Below, piece by piece: positions 25,209-34,104 of a DNA stretch of 57,636 nt. The stretch spans positions 1,157,710 through 1,215,345 of the forward strand of contig NZ_CP013655.1 of assembly GCF_001465345.1 (NCBI RefSeq). Reading direction: 5' to 3'. The DNA is from Enterococcus rotai (GTDB lineage: Bacteria; Bacillota; Bacilli; Lactobacillales; Enterococcaceae). The translations under genes and the position numbers were made by a program. Under the pieces are notes generated by a model. The model was not told the DNA's origin. It saw only the letters and a program-made list of their open reading frames with translations, and searched no databases. Within the stretch, counting starts at the first letter, position 1. Every line of letters starts with the position of its first letter.

Positions 25209-25967
25209 ATGGCAGATGGAAGAATTTTATTTGAACGTGAAAGAGAAGATATGGCAAAAATCGTACAACTGATTTTTGAACGTAAAAATACCAATGTTGC
25301 TGGGGGCAACTTTTCATTTAAAACAACGGATAAAAACGGGAAAGAATACATCATTATGACGCCGACTATGATGTCTCAAGCATATCTTGGGCATGTTTCT
25401 CCTTCACAGATTTTAGTGGTAGAACCTCACACAAGAAGAGTTGTTGCAGGAGAAGGTGGTTTAACGAGAGAGATCAATATGCATGAAGCCGTGTATGATG
25501 CAAACCCTGAAATCAAGTCAGTGCTACATGCTCACGCACCAAATAGTATGTTTTGGGCAACGAGTGGATTAGATATGCCTAACCTAACCGAAGCAACTCA
25601 GAAAGTAGAGTATATTGAAGTCTTGGAGTTTGAGCCCAATTGTTCAGAAGAATTAGCTGAAATCGTCAGCAATCATATTAAAACGATGCCAAGAAAGACA
25701 TTGCCTCATGAATTTTTATTGGATAGTCACGGGGTTTTAATTACCACAGGTGGGGAAACAGGAATGGAAGCTATCCATTCAGCATTAGCTATTCTAGATA
25801 CCGTTGAATGGAATGCCGAAATTGCATATAAACAAACGGTTTTTCAAAAACTAGGTATTTTGGATGGCTATTATTCTAAGGGGGTCAAAATTGGCACAAT
25901 CGACGACTTGATAAACCATGAGCCAATTTACAATCAAAAAATAGAAATAACTGCTGGCGGCGATTAA
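25209..25967 (+). CDS. Class II aldolase/adducin-family protein
   Basis: A 252-residue AraD/FucA-like fold. Zinc ligands visible are HAHAPN (about residues 99-101) and the later His in LDSHGVLITT, with an acidic residue in the INMHEAVYDANPE helix. The family cleaves ketose 1-phosphates to DHAP and an aldehyde, or epimerises pentulose phosphates. AAGGAG precedes ATG at 25209, six bases after the small membrane protein stop. Together with the PTS and PfkB-type kinase it forms a sugar or polyol degradation pathway whose substrate is not identified. Confidence 0.88.
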   Translation: MADGRILFEREREDMAKIVQLIFERKNTNVAGGNFSFKTTDKNGKEYIIMTPTMMSQAYLGHVSPSQILVVEPHTRRVVAGEGGLTREINMHEAVYDANPEIKSVLHAHAPNSMFWATSGLDMPNLTEATQKVEYIEVLEFEPNCSEELAEIVSNHIKTMPRKTLPHEFLLDSHGVLITTGGETGMEAIHSALAILDTVEWNAEIAYKQTVFQKLGILDGYYSKGVKIGTIDDLINHEPIYNQKIEITAGGD

Positions 25968-25971
25968 AAAT

Positions 25972-26029
25972 AAAAAAGAAGCTGTTCCTTTAAACCGATT
26001 CAAGGTTTTAAGTGAATGGCTTCTTTTTT
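25972..26029 (+). terminator. Terminator of the PTS-aldolase operon
   Basis: Arms aaaaaagaagc (25972-25982) and gcttctttttt (26019-26029), with an inner aaacc/ggttt stem, ending in a T-run. Confidence 0.8.
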
Positions 26030-26154
26030 ATTACTGACAACAGGTAATTTTTTATGCATATATATAGAAAGAAACATTTTATTAGAACTGCTATAAATCT
26101 TGCTAAAAACATTGCAAGAAATCTCTATTTGCGTTAAAGTAAGAAAAGACAACT

Positions 26155-26175
26155 GTGAAACATTTTCTGTTTCAC
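26155..26175. repeat. Everted parS half-sites upstream of rsmG
   Basis: GTGAAACA-ttttc-TGTTTCAC at 26155-26175: the two halves of the parS palindrome in reversed order around a 5-base spacer, 3 bases before the rsmG ribosome binding site. In RNA it makes an 8-bp hairpin. It could be a mRNA leader structure for rsmG-parA-parB or a weak ParB-contact site; neither is proven. Confidence 0.45.
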
Positions 26176-26191
26176 GCAAGGAAGGATACAT

Positions 26192-26908
26192 ATGACACCT
26201 GAAGAATTTAAACAACTATTAAGCCAAAAAGGGATTCAATTATCGGATCGCCAAATGGAACAATTTACCCGTTATTTTGAATTACTCGTTGAATGGAACG
26301 AAAAAATGAATTTAACTGCCATCACAGAAAAGAAAGAAGTTTATTTAAAACATTTCTATGATTCTATTTCGTTGGCATTTTTTGAAGATTTTTCAACGAA
26401 TAAATCGATTTGTGATGTGGGTGCAGGAGCAGGGTTTCCTAGTATCCCGTTAAAAATCGTTTTTCCTACATTACAAGTAACAATCGTTGATTCATTGAAC
26501 AAGCGAATCACATTTTTGACGGAATTAGTCAATGAACTGGGGCTAGAAGACGTTTCTTTATATCATGATCGTGCGGAAACATTTGGACAAAAAGAGGCAT
26601 TTCGCGCAACGTTCGACTATGTAACAGCTCGTGCAGTGGCTCGTTTGAATGTATTGAGTGAACTATGTTTGCCACTAGTGAAAAAAGATGGCTTTTTCTT
26701 AGCTTTAAAGGCAGCAAAAAGTGAAGAAGAAATCAGTGAAGCAAAACCTGCGATCGCTACTTTAGGCGGTAAATTTCAAAAAGAAGTTTCATTTAAACTA
26801 CCTATCACAGAAGATGAACGTCATATCGTTGTGATTCAAAAGAAAAAAGAAACACCTAAAAAATATCCAAGAAAACCAGGATTACCAAATAAACAACCAA
26901 TCAAATAA
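26192..26908 (+). CDS. rsmG: RsmG, 16S rRNA m7G527 methyltransferase
   Basis: A 238-residue class I methyltransferase (GidB). The SAM-binding motif [16 protein letters not shown] is near residues 71-86; [14 protein letters not shown] and [14 protein letters not shown] are family hallmarks, and the tail is Lys/Pro-rich. It methylates G527 of 16S rRNA with SAM; loss gives low-level streptomycin resistance. It leads the conserved rsmG-parA-parB block near the origin in many Firmicutes. The AAGGAAGG site lies before ATG. Confidence 0.97.
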   Translation: MTPEEFKQLLSQKGIQLSDRQMEQFTRYFELLVEWNEKMNLTAITEKKEVYLKHFYDSISLAFFEDFSTNKSICDVGAGAGFPSIPLKIVFPTLQVTIVDSLNKRITFLTELVNELGLEDVSLYHDRAETFGQKEAFRATFDYVTARAVARLNVLSELCLPLVKKDGFFLALKAAKSEEEISEAKPAIATLGGKFQKEVSFKLPITEDERHIVVIQKKKETPKKYPRKPGLPNKQPIK

Positions 26909-26923
26909 GATGGAGGGACACAA

Positions 26924-27685
26924 ATGGCACGAATAATTTCTGTAGCGAATCAAAAAGGCGGTGTTGGTAAAACAACGACCACTGTGAATCTAGGTGCTTG
27001 TCTTGCTTATTATGGCAAGAAAGTGTTGCTGATCGATATTGATGCTCAAGGAAATGCAACAAGCGGTATCGGTGTCCGTAAACCAGATGTTGCAACGGAT
27101 GTGTACGATGTATTAGTGAATGAAGAACCAATCAAAAATGTGATCCAGCAAACCTCTAGAGAAAATTTAGATATCGTCCCAGCGACCATTCAGCTTGCGG
27201 GAGCAGAAATTGAATTGACTTCGATGATGGCCAGAGAATCTCGATTAAAAGCTGCTATAGAAGAAATAAATGATATCTATGACTTTGTTTTGATCGACTG
27301 TCCGCCGTCTTTAGGACATTTAACCATTAATGCTTTTACAGCAAGTGATTCGATTTTGATTCCTGTACAATGTGAATATTACGCACTAGAAGGATTAAGT
27401 CAGCTATTAAACACTATTCGTTTAGTTCAAAAGCATTTTAACCCTGAGCTACGTATTGAAGGTGTATTGTTGACAATGTATGATGCTCGGACTAACTTAG
27501 GAGCTGAAGTGGTTGAAGAAGTTCGTAAGTACTTCCGTGAAAAAGTCTATGACACGATCATTCCTAGAAATGTTCGTCTGTCAGAAGCACCAAGTCACGG
27601 TTTGTCGATTATTGATTATGATCCCCGTTCACGTGGTGCCGAAGTGTACCAAGCACTAGCAAAGGAAGTGTTGGATAATGAGTAA
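26924..27685 (+). CDS. parA: ParA/Soj chromosome-partitioning ATPase
   Basis: A 253-residue deviant-Walker-A ATPase: KGGVGKTTTTVNLGACLAYY (residues ~11-30), Walker B LIDCPPSLGHLTINA. It binds DNA in the ATP state, interacts with ParB-parS complexes and, as Soj, modulates DnaA. There is no long plasmid-type N-terminal extension, which fits a chromosomal type Ib-like protein. A GGAGG site lies 8 bases before ATG. It overlaps parB by 8 bases. Confidence 0.96.
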   Translation: MARIISVANQKGGVGKTTTTVNLGACLAYYGKKVLLIDIDAQGNATSGIGVRKPDVATDVYDVLVNEEPIKNVIQQTSRENLDIVPATIQLAGAEIELTSMMARESRLKAAIEEINDIYDFVLIDCPPSLGHLTINAFTASDSILIPVQCEYYALEGLSQLLNTIRLVQKHFNPELRIEGVLLTMYDARTNLGAEVVEEVRKYFREKVYDTIIPRNVRLSEAPSHGLSIIDYDPRSRGAEVYQALAKEVLDNE

Positions 27686-28571
27686 AGGAAAAGGTTTAGG
27701 TAGAGGTATTGATGCATTGTTTCAAGATTTTGCTAGTTTGGAAGATGTGGATGTTCAAAAAGAAGAAGTCTTAGAAATTCCCTTAAATGAACTGCGTCCA
27801 AACCCTTATCAACCAAGAAAAACGTTTGATGAGGCATCCCTTCAGGAATTAGCGAACTCGATCCAACAATCAGGTGTGTTTCAACCAATCATTGTCAGAA
27901 AATCAGCAGTAAAAGGTTTTGAGATAATTGCTGGTGAACGTCGTTTCCGTGCTTCAAAATTGGCAGATAAGGAAACCATTCCAGCAATTGTCCGTGAATT
28001 TGATGAAGAAGCCATGATGCAAGTGGCTGTTTTAGAAAATTTACAACGTGAAGATTTAAATCCGTTGGAAGAAGCAGAAGCTTATGATATGTTGATGAAA
28101 AACTTGAAACTAACTCAAGTAGAAGTTGCCGAACGTTTAGGAAAGAGCCGCCCCTATATTGCCAATTATTTACGTCTACTAACATTACCAACTCAAGTCA
28201 AAGAAATGGTTCAAGGCGAAATTTTGTCAATGGGACAAGCTAGAACTTTACTAGGTTTAAAAGATAAAGAGCTGATTTTACCTTTGGCCAAACGAGTAGT
28301 TGCAGAAAATTTAACTGTTCGTCAATTGGAGCAAATAGTCAATGATCTAAATGAAAATCAGGGTAAGAAATCGCCAAAAAAAGAAAAGAAAAATACCAAA
28401 GATAAGCCTTACTACATCCGTGAAAGTGAAGATCGCTTAATGGATAAATTTGGTACGACTGTCGCTATTCAAGAAAAAGAAGGTAAAGGGAAGATTGAGA
28501 TCGAGTACCTTTCACAGTCGGATTTAGCAAGGATTTTAGATATTTTAGAGATACATTTTGATGAAGCTTAG
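27678..28571 (+). CDS. parB: ParB/Spo0J centromere-binding protein
   Basis: A 297-residue ParB: an N-terminal ParA-interacting start (KGKGLGRGIDALF), the CTPase/ParB domain with GERRFRASK (Box II), then a helix-turn-helix (LTQVEVAERLGKSRPYIANY) and a dimerising C-terminus. ParB loads at parS and slides as a CTP-gated clamp. A parS match lies at 20677-20692. A terminator follows, and core gene order breaks after this gene. Confidence 0.97.
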   Translation: MSKGKGLGRGIDALFQDFASLEDVDVQKEEVLEIPLNELRPNPYQPRKTFDEASLQELANSIQQSGVFQPIIVRKSAVKGFEIIAGERRFRASKLADKETIPAIVREFDEEAMMQVAVLENLQREDLNPLEEAEAYDMLMKNLKLTQVEVAERLGKSRPYIANYLRLLTLPTQVKEMVQGEILSMGQARTLLGLKDKELILPLAKRVVAENLTVRQLEQIVNDLNENQGKKSPKKEKKNTKDKPYYIRESEDRLMDKFGTTVAIQEKEGKGKIEIEYLSQSDLARILDILEIHFDEA

Positions 28572-28586
28572 TTAATAAAATAAAGA

Positions 28587-28632
28587 AAAACGTGGAGTAA
28601 AACTAACAAGTTTTGCTTCACGTTTTTTATTT
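28587..28632 (+). terminator. Terminator of rsmG-parA-parB
   Basis: An 18-bp near-perfect stem (arms about 28587-28604 and 28609-28626, two wobble pairs) followed by a T-run. Confidence 0.85.
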
Positions 28633-29666
28633 TTTAAAATGGCTAAGTATGGAATACCAAAAAATATATATTAGTATTAGTAAAATATCTAATAAAATCA
28701 TTATATTTAAAAATAACACATTTTTCTTGTTTTTATATAAAATAAGAAAAATATATAATTGTTTAAATTAAAGCGTGCAGCTCTTGTTTATCAGGGGCTT
28801 AACTTAAATACTCATACTACGAGTATACAATAAATAATTTGGACATGTCAATGAGGAATAAAAAAATAACAATATATTTAATTTATGGATAAAACAGTTT
28901 ATTTAAAAGGGAAATCATGTATTTAACAATAAAACAGTGATCTATAGATAGATTATTATATAAAAGCAATGGAGATTACACCTAGCTATTCCGTATTCCA
29001 TAATTAATAAAAGTTCCTATACAGATTTACTTATTTTTATACGCCGTCAAATGAACCGTCAAAAATATCAATTTGGCTCAATAACTTTATCTTGTCAAAA
29101 CAATAAAAATTATGTTTTGAGTATACGCAATCTAATAAAGTAACAATTTTTATATTTATATAAATAAGTAAATGGGTTGAAAAGAGGTGGTTAAAAAATA
29201 AGAAGCTAGAAATAACTTTAATTTTCCGAATTTTTTTCAAATTCCTTAAAAAAAAGAAACTCTTCAAAAAAATCTGAAAAGAAAATCGCTAGGTAGAATT
29301 GTATTTTAAGTAAGACTGACAGAAAATAAATAGACAGAACCATCGTTATCGTGTTCATTTATAAAAGTATTATCAAATTATTTATTTTTATAATAATCAT
29401 TATTTTAAAGAATCTTTTTTATGTTTTTCTTAAATAGACCGTCATTAGACCGTCAATCTAATTTTGAAATCATTTTTATACCATACAATTAAAATGTTTT
29501 TTCTTATTTTATATAAGAATAGGAAATTCCTATTATCTACTATGTAACGGGTTTAGGTGAAATATGGCAATTAAAAGTCAAGGTACATTTCCCAAATTAG
29601 GAATTTTATCAAACACAAATGGTTGGAATTTACTATATATAAAAACTAAGAGGAGGATTTTCTATT
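28633..29666. other. 1-kb AT-rich non-coding stretch at the island's left end
   Basis: No convincing gene; short frames here lack ribosome binding sites. It contains two pairs of ccgtca direct repeats (29044/29056, 12 bases apart; 29439/29450, 11 apart), a repeated gagtatac (28821 region and 29115 region) and a repeated ataaaacagt. The spacing of the ccgtca pairs suits an OmpR-type regulator like that encoded at 29667. It may also hold the junction of an inserted island. AGGAGG precedes the next gene. Confidence 0.5.
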
Positions 29667-30494
29667 ATGAGGAAAAAAATTATTATATTGACTGATACAC
29701 TAAGTGCAAATGGACTGTTGCAGAATAGTTTGTTGAATATGGATTATGAAATAATGGTTTCAAAAGATATATTGACTCAACCAAAAGATAAGGAGTTCTA
29801 TTTTCTGCAAAACTTCGATCTTATCATTTATCAACAATCTATGTACAGTGGGTTGAAAGAATCGTTTCTAGATAATCTAGCACTACTGAATAAACCAATT
29901 GTTGTGTTAACGTTTGAGTCAGAACAAGTTAGTAAATCAAAATACCTTAATAATGCGAATGTGAGTTTTGTTCGTTATCCAATATCGGTCACTGATTTGG
30001 CAAGTAAATTAGCAGCTATTTTTGAGGAGAGCGCTAGTCGTACAGGTAAAAATAGTCAAGAAAGGGCAGTAAGTCATTCTGGAAATAATGAAGGGGCTTC
30101 ACAAAATACTAGCCCATTTTCAACTGTTGTGAAAGTAAAAAAACAATATTCATTCCAATTAAAAGATCGTACCTTGATTATTGATAATTGGCTGATTCCA
30201 CTGACCAAAAAAGAGCATCAAGTATTAGAACACTTTATTAAATCTGATCAGAGGGTCTTTTCAAGTCAATCATTATGCGAAGCCATTTGGACGAATGCCA
30301 AGCAAAAAAATAAACAAGCTTTATTAAGCAATCTAATCAATCGCATCAAACAAAAGATAATGGAAAAAACATCGATTTTTGAACCATTCATTTTAAATAA
30401 AAAAGGAATTGGTTACTATTTGAATCAAGAGTTTGTTGTACTGGATGAACAAAATGATGAAAAAATAAGAGAACTGCTAGTAGGTAGTCTTTAA
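29667..30494 (+). CDS. Receiver-like winged-helix regulator (OmpR/PhoB DNA-binding domain)
   Basis: A 275-residue protein. Residues 1-125 look like a degenerate receiver (KIIILTDTLSANGLLQNSLL, FDLIIYQQSMYSG, then VRYPISVTDLASKLAAI); the usual DD pocket and phospho-Asp are not evident. A Ser/Asn-rich linker (130-155) leads to an OmpR-type winged helix (LIPLTKKEHQVLEHFIKS, LCEAIW, LLSNLINRIKQKI, GIGYYL). It heads the island genes in the same direction and may control them through the paired ccgtca repeats upstream. It likely acts without phosphorylation. Confidence 0.82.
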   Translation: MRKKIIILTDTLSANGLLQNSLLNMDYEIMVSKDILTQPKDKEFYFLQNFDLIIYQQSMYSGLKESFLDNLALLNKPIVVLTFESEQVSKSKYLNNANVSFVRYPISVTDLASKLAAIFEESASRTGKNSQERAVSHSGNNEGASQNTSPFSTVVKVKKQYSFQLKDRTLIIDNWLIPLTKKEHQVLEHFIKSDQRVFSSQSLCEAIWTNAKQKNKQALLSNLINRIKQKIMEKTSIFEPFILNKKGIGYYLNQEFVVLDEQNDEKIRELLVGSL

Positions 30495-30530
30495 CTCAAA
30501 CAGGATAAGTTAAGAAAGGGAGCGAGAGAT

Positions 30531-31319
30531 TTGGCAATATTTAACAAAAAAAGTAAAAAAAAAAGGAACCATGATGAGGATTACGAAGAGTACTACGATG
30601 AATATGACGAGTACGATGAATACGACGAATACGACGATGATGAATTTGAGGAAGAAACTTATGAACCACCTAAAAAAAGTCGTCCAGAAACTTCAAATAA
30701 AAGAGAGCGTTCGGAAAATATTATGAGAAAACAAGAGCAAGAAACACAACAGGAACAAGCAACGGTGATTGAACACTTAAATAGTGAAAATCTGCAGTTT
30801 CAAAAAGAAGTACAACGCCAAAAAACAATGGCTGAGCGACTAAAGGCCGAAGTTGAAAACAAACAACAAGAAATCGACCAATTGACCATGCGTTTGACAA
30901 GTTCATCTAAGTCTAAAGAAAGAATCCTTTCACTAGAAGAGCAAGTCAGACAATTAGAAGAGTTAAGAGTGCAATTAGATGAACAATTGCTGGAAGAACG
31001 AAATAAAAACGTAGAAACTGAAAAGCAACTACGTCAACAAGATCAAATGAAAAATCAAATTGCAGAAGTATTGATGGAAGCAAAAGAAAAAGCACAACAG
31101 ATTATTGAGCGTGCCACTGTTGAGGCTGATCGAACGGTAGAGGCTGCCAGACATGAAACCAAAAAAGCAGTTTCAGAAGCTTCAATCGAGCTGAAAATGA
31201 TCAATCAAGAAGCGGCTAATTATCATACACGGATTCTTCGCTTACAAAGTGAAACAAGTGTGCTGATGGAAGATTTATTGAGTAAATCAAGCCGACTAGC
31301 GGATCAATCACTAGATTAA
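30531..31319 (+). CDS. Acidic-repeat coiled-coil protein
   Basis: Translation starts at TTG 30531 after AAAGGGAG. Of 262 residues, 1-12 are basic (FNKKSKKKR), about 15-46 are an acidic tyrosine-rich tract built of EYDEYDEYDEYD-type repeats, and about 60-255 are a long coiled coil with a DivIVA-like AKEKAQQIIERATVEADRTV section. No membrane segment. Similar coiled coils organise cell-division or polar complexes, but homology is not established. The nucleotide sequence of the acidic tract is itself a degenerate trimer/hexamer repeat and could vary in length. Confidence 0.65.
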   Translation: MAIFNKKSKKKRNHDEDYEEYYDEYDEYDEYDEYDDDEFEEETYEPPKKSRPETSNKRERSENIMRKQEQETQQEQATVIEHLNSENLQFQKEVQRQKTMAERLKAEVENKQQEIDQLTMRLTSSSKSKERILSLEEQVRQLEELRVQLDEQLLEERNKNVETEKQLRQQDQMKNQIAEVLMEAKEKAQQIIERATVEADRTVEAARHETKKAVSEASIELKMINQEAANYHTRILRLQSETSVLMEDLLSKSSRLADQSLD

Positions 31320-31336
31320 GGGAAGGGGATCAAGAA

Positions 31337-32464
31337 GTGGTTTATCAAAATATTATGGTCGACATTTATCAAGCCGCTTCTCCAGCAGTTGGTGAACGCC
31401 TTTTTGATGATGACATGTTACGGGATATTTATTATATTTGCGAAGAAATGTTCCAAAAGAAAAATAAAAGAATCCCTTACCCTCAAAAAGAAGTGGAAGA
31501 ATATTTTGAAGAGTTCCACACTATAATTTCTTTTTTTAAACATGTTGAGATTACATTAGACTTTGTTGATCTCGACTGGTCTGCTTTGCTGGATGAGTTG
31601 ATTCATACATTTCCCCAAGTTGCTTGGATAGGTGGTTCGAAGGAAAAAGAAGACAATCGTGTTGTTTACTACATCGATTTTGTTCCTATTGCTTATAGAG
31701 AGACAGGCTTCCCTTTTATGGTCAACTTACTTCAGTCATTGGACCAGCAGTTACCAGACGACAATGAAGGAGATGTGTTGGAGGCTTTTGTCAGTGAAAT
31801 TGAAAGGCTTGTCTCTAAATTTATTCAGCCTTTAAAGGTCACTAATTCTGAGGTTTCAGAGCAAGCGGAAGTTATTGAGTACAGTGAACATGATGAGAAC
31901 TATTTACTAAAAATAGAAGAAGCTGTCAGTAGAGAAAGATACGCAAAAGAAAGAATGCGGCTTGCCAATAAAAAGTTAGAAGTTGTCATCGACCAAATGG
32001 AGCGACAAAATCTATCTCGAGCTATGAAAGAATTAAGTAAGTCAAGTAGTGATGAAAATGAGAATTGGGATCAAATTTTAAAAATTGATTTAAGAGAATA
32101 TTCTCAATTGTTGCAAAAAGCTAAGTTTTTGGAGCAATCATGGATGATGAATAAAGAATTAGTGACAAAATCTGAAAAGATGACAATTTCTGACAATCAG
32201 CTGACTTATGAAAGAGAACAAGTAAGAACTTTTAAAGATTCAGTATCAACAAATGAAATTTACTTAATTTTAGATGAGTGTAAGCTGATCGAGTCACGAG
32301 TAAAAATTAAAAAAAGGTCATGGTTTCGTCAGCCTCATGTTCGAATCATGAAGATGGACTATGAAAGTATACTAAATAAAGCAGCGTATTTTGATTTGAT
32401 ACAGGGAGAAAATTATTTACTTGAACAGATCGTATTAAACGAAGAATCCTTGACTGATGACTAA
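31337..32464 (+). CDS. Unrecognised 375-aa island protein
   Basis: GTG at 31337 follows GGAAGGGG. The 375-residue product is acidic, soluble and without signal sequence. Its N-terminal half (to ~170) looks globular alpha/beta (YYICEEMFQKKNKRIPYPQK; VAWIGGSKEKEDNRVVYYID), followed by a long charged helical region (SRERYAKERMRLANKKLEVV). No motif identifies a function. It lies 17 bases after the coiled-coil gene and overlaps the start of a small frame at 32457, so the genes probably form one unit. Confidence 0.55.
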   Translation: MVYQNIMVDIYQAASPAVGERLFDDDMLRDIYYICEEMFQKKNKRIPYPQKEVEEYFEEFHTIISFFKHVEITLDFVDLDWSALLDELIHTFPQVAWIGGSKEKEDNRVVYYIDFVPIAYRETGFPFMVNLLQSLDQQLPDDNEGDVLEAFVSEIERLVSKFIQPLKVTNSEVSEQAEVIEYSEHDENYLLKIEEAVSRERYAKERMRLANKKLEVVIDQMERQNLSRAMKELSKSSSDENENWDQILKIDLREYSQLLQKAKFLEQSWMMNKELVTKSEKMTISDNQLTYEREQVRTFKDSVSTNEIYLILDECKLIESRVKIKKRSWFRQPHVRIMKMDYESILNKAAYFDLIQGENYLLEQIVLNEESLTDD

Positions 32465-32629
32465 CAATTATGATGAGCTGTTATATTTACCTTCACGTTT
32501 TGTCCAAAGGAATAAAAAGGATTGGGAATTGTCGGCTTTTCCCATCCGCTACTACATAACTTTTTAAAGTATCTGCTGAGTACTGAGGAAAAAATTTCAA
32601 AAGTGAATAAGGCTAAAACAACAAAATAA
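32457..32629 (+). pseudogene. Small ORF, possible 1-base frameshift
   Basis: ATG at 32457 overlaps the stop of the 375-aa gene and opens a 36-codon frame (MTNNYDELLYLPSRFVQ...) that ends at TAA 32565-32567 in a run of five T residues. One extra T would join it to an open frame ending at TAA 32627-32629, giving about 57 residues. It may be a recently broken gene, a slippage-expressed small protein, or a chance frame. Function unknown. Confidence 0.4.
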
Positions 32630-32755
32630 TCAAGGATAGTAAGATAATACCCGCCAGTATATCAAGAGGAACTCAATTGATTTCACTAGTTGCTATGTTT
32701 GATTTTTCAGCGAGTATGTACATAAGATTTTACTATGCAGGGAGTTTGAAATTCA

Positions 32756-33955
32756 ATGATTAAGAAACGAAAAACACTTCGCTTGATTAGAGTGATAGGA
32801 ATTTTTCTATTATCACTGACAGCTTTATTGATTGGATCTAAAACTGGGATGGCTATTTCAGTAAAGCCAGTTTTACCGGAAAACCAGCATAATCCAGAAG
32901 CAACTTACTATGATCTTAGGATGAACCCAGGTCAGACGCAGGATTTGAAGCTAGAGCTGATCAATACCTCAGATAAAGCACAACAGGTTTCCTTACAAAT
33001 CAACAATGCTACGACAAATGAATCTGGGGACATAGATTATTCTGATCGATCAAAAATCGTCGGGAGAGATAAGAGTTTGGAAATTGCTTTGCAGGATATT
33101 GCAACTGCTGAGCCGGAACTGGTCATTCCTGCAAATAAAACGATCGTAGCAACCGTTCGTTTAAAAATGCCTGAACATCAATTTGATGGAATGGTATTAG
33201 GTGGCATCAAATTGGTTTCTGCAGAAAAGATAAATGAAGAAAAAGAGGCCAATACTAAGAAAAATCAGGCGAAAAAAACATATATAGTGGCTGTAAAACT
33301 AACTGAGACAGATACCCCAGTTGAAGCGAAATTGAATTTGCTGGAGCTTACTGCCTCAGGTGAGTCGAGTCGGAATAGCCTAAAAGCTACTATTCAAAAT
33401 GAACGATCAATGAATTTAGAAGATATCGAGTATGTCGCAAAAGTTTACGAAAAAGGCTCAGATAAGATTTTGCAGCAAAGTAGGTTGACGGGTCATCGAA
33501 TGGCTCCAAATTCAAGTTTTACTTTTATGATTGATGGAGAAAAGCAAGGATTTCAAGCGAGAAATTATAAAATCCAGCTGACTGCAAAATCTCATGCAAC
33601 CAATCAAGAATGGAAATGGGATAAAGAACTCGAGATTACTAAAAATGAAAATAAAAAAAATGCTGCATCTAATATAAATTTAGAAAAAAAACATATAATG
33701 CTATACACTATCATTTTGATAATCACATTTGTAATATTACTATTACTTTTGTTGATTTTACTAATCTCAAGAAAGCGTAAAGAGAAACGCTATGAAGAAA
33801 TACTATATCAAAAAAAGAAAAAGCGTGATCGGAACAACAAAAAGGCTCAGCAAAATAGTAAGTCAAAAATAAATAATAAAGCTAGAGCAAGGAAAAAGAA
33901 AAAACGACCCGCAAGTTCAGAAAAGATACAAGAACGAGGGAAACAATCGAAATAA
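32756..33955 (+). CDS. WxL-interacting-type surface protein (DUF916/DUF3324)
   Basis: A 399-residue protein with a signal sequence (VIGIFLLSLTALLIGSKTGM, mature near AISVKP), an N-terminal DUF916-like domain (ATYYDLRMNPGQTQDLKLEL; KPVL at start), a DUF3324-like second domain (VEAKLNLLELTASGESSRNS) and a C-terminal membrane segment (IILIITFVILLLLLLILL) followed by an unusually long Lys/Arg-rich cytoplasmic tail (~55 residues). Such proteins bind WxL-domain proteins and peptidoglycan. None of the usual WxL or LPXTG partners are in the window, so this copy is solitary. ATG at 32756 follows GGGAG. Confidence 0.88.
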   Translation: MIKKRKTLRLIRVIGIFLLSLTALLIGSKTGMAISVKPVLPENQHNPEATYYDLRMNPGQTQDLKLELINTSDKAQQVSLQINNATTNESGDIDYSDRSKIVGRDKSLEIALQDIATAEPELVIPANKTIVATVRLKMPEHQFDGMVLGGIKLVSAEKINEEKEANTKKNQAKKTYIVAVKLTETDTPVEAKLNLLELTASGESSRNSLKATIQNERSMNLEDIEYVAKVYEKGSDKILQQSRLTGHRMAPNSSFTFMIDGEKQGFQARNYKIQLTAKSHATNQEWKWDKELEITKNENKKNAASNINLEKKHIMLYTIILIITFVILLLLLLILLISRKRKEKRYEEILYQKKKKRDRNNKKAQQNSKSKINNKARARKKKKRPASSEKIQERGKQSK

Positions 33956-34104
33956 CTATAATCTGCTATCTTACAAATAAGGATCTAATTCTAACAATAG
34001 TAATACCTATCCAAAATTAAGTGTTGAGTTCAGAACAGTTATCGATCAATGTTTTTAAATCAAAAAAGAGATTTATAGTATAGCGATTTTAGGAGTTGGT
34101 GGAC

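Noticed and set aside
29037-29267. 76-codon minus-strand frame in the AT-rich gap
   Set aside because: No ribosome binding site and low-complexity Phe/Leu/Lys composition typical of AT-rich DNA.
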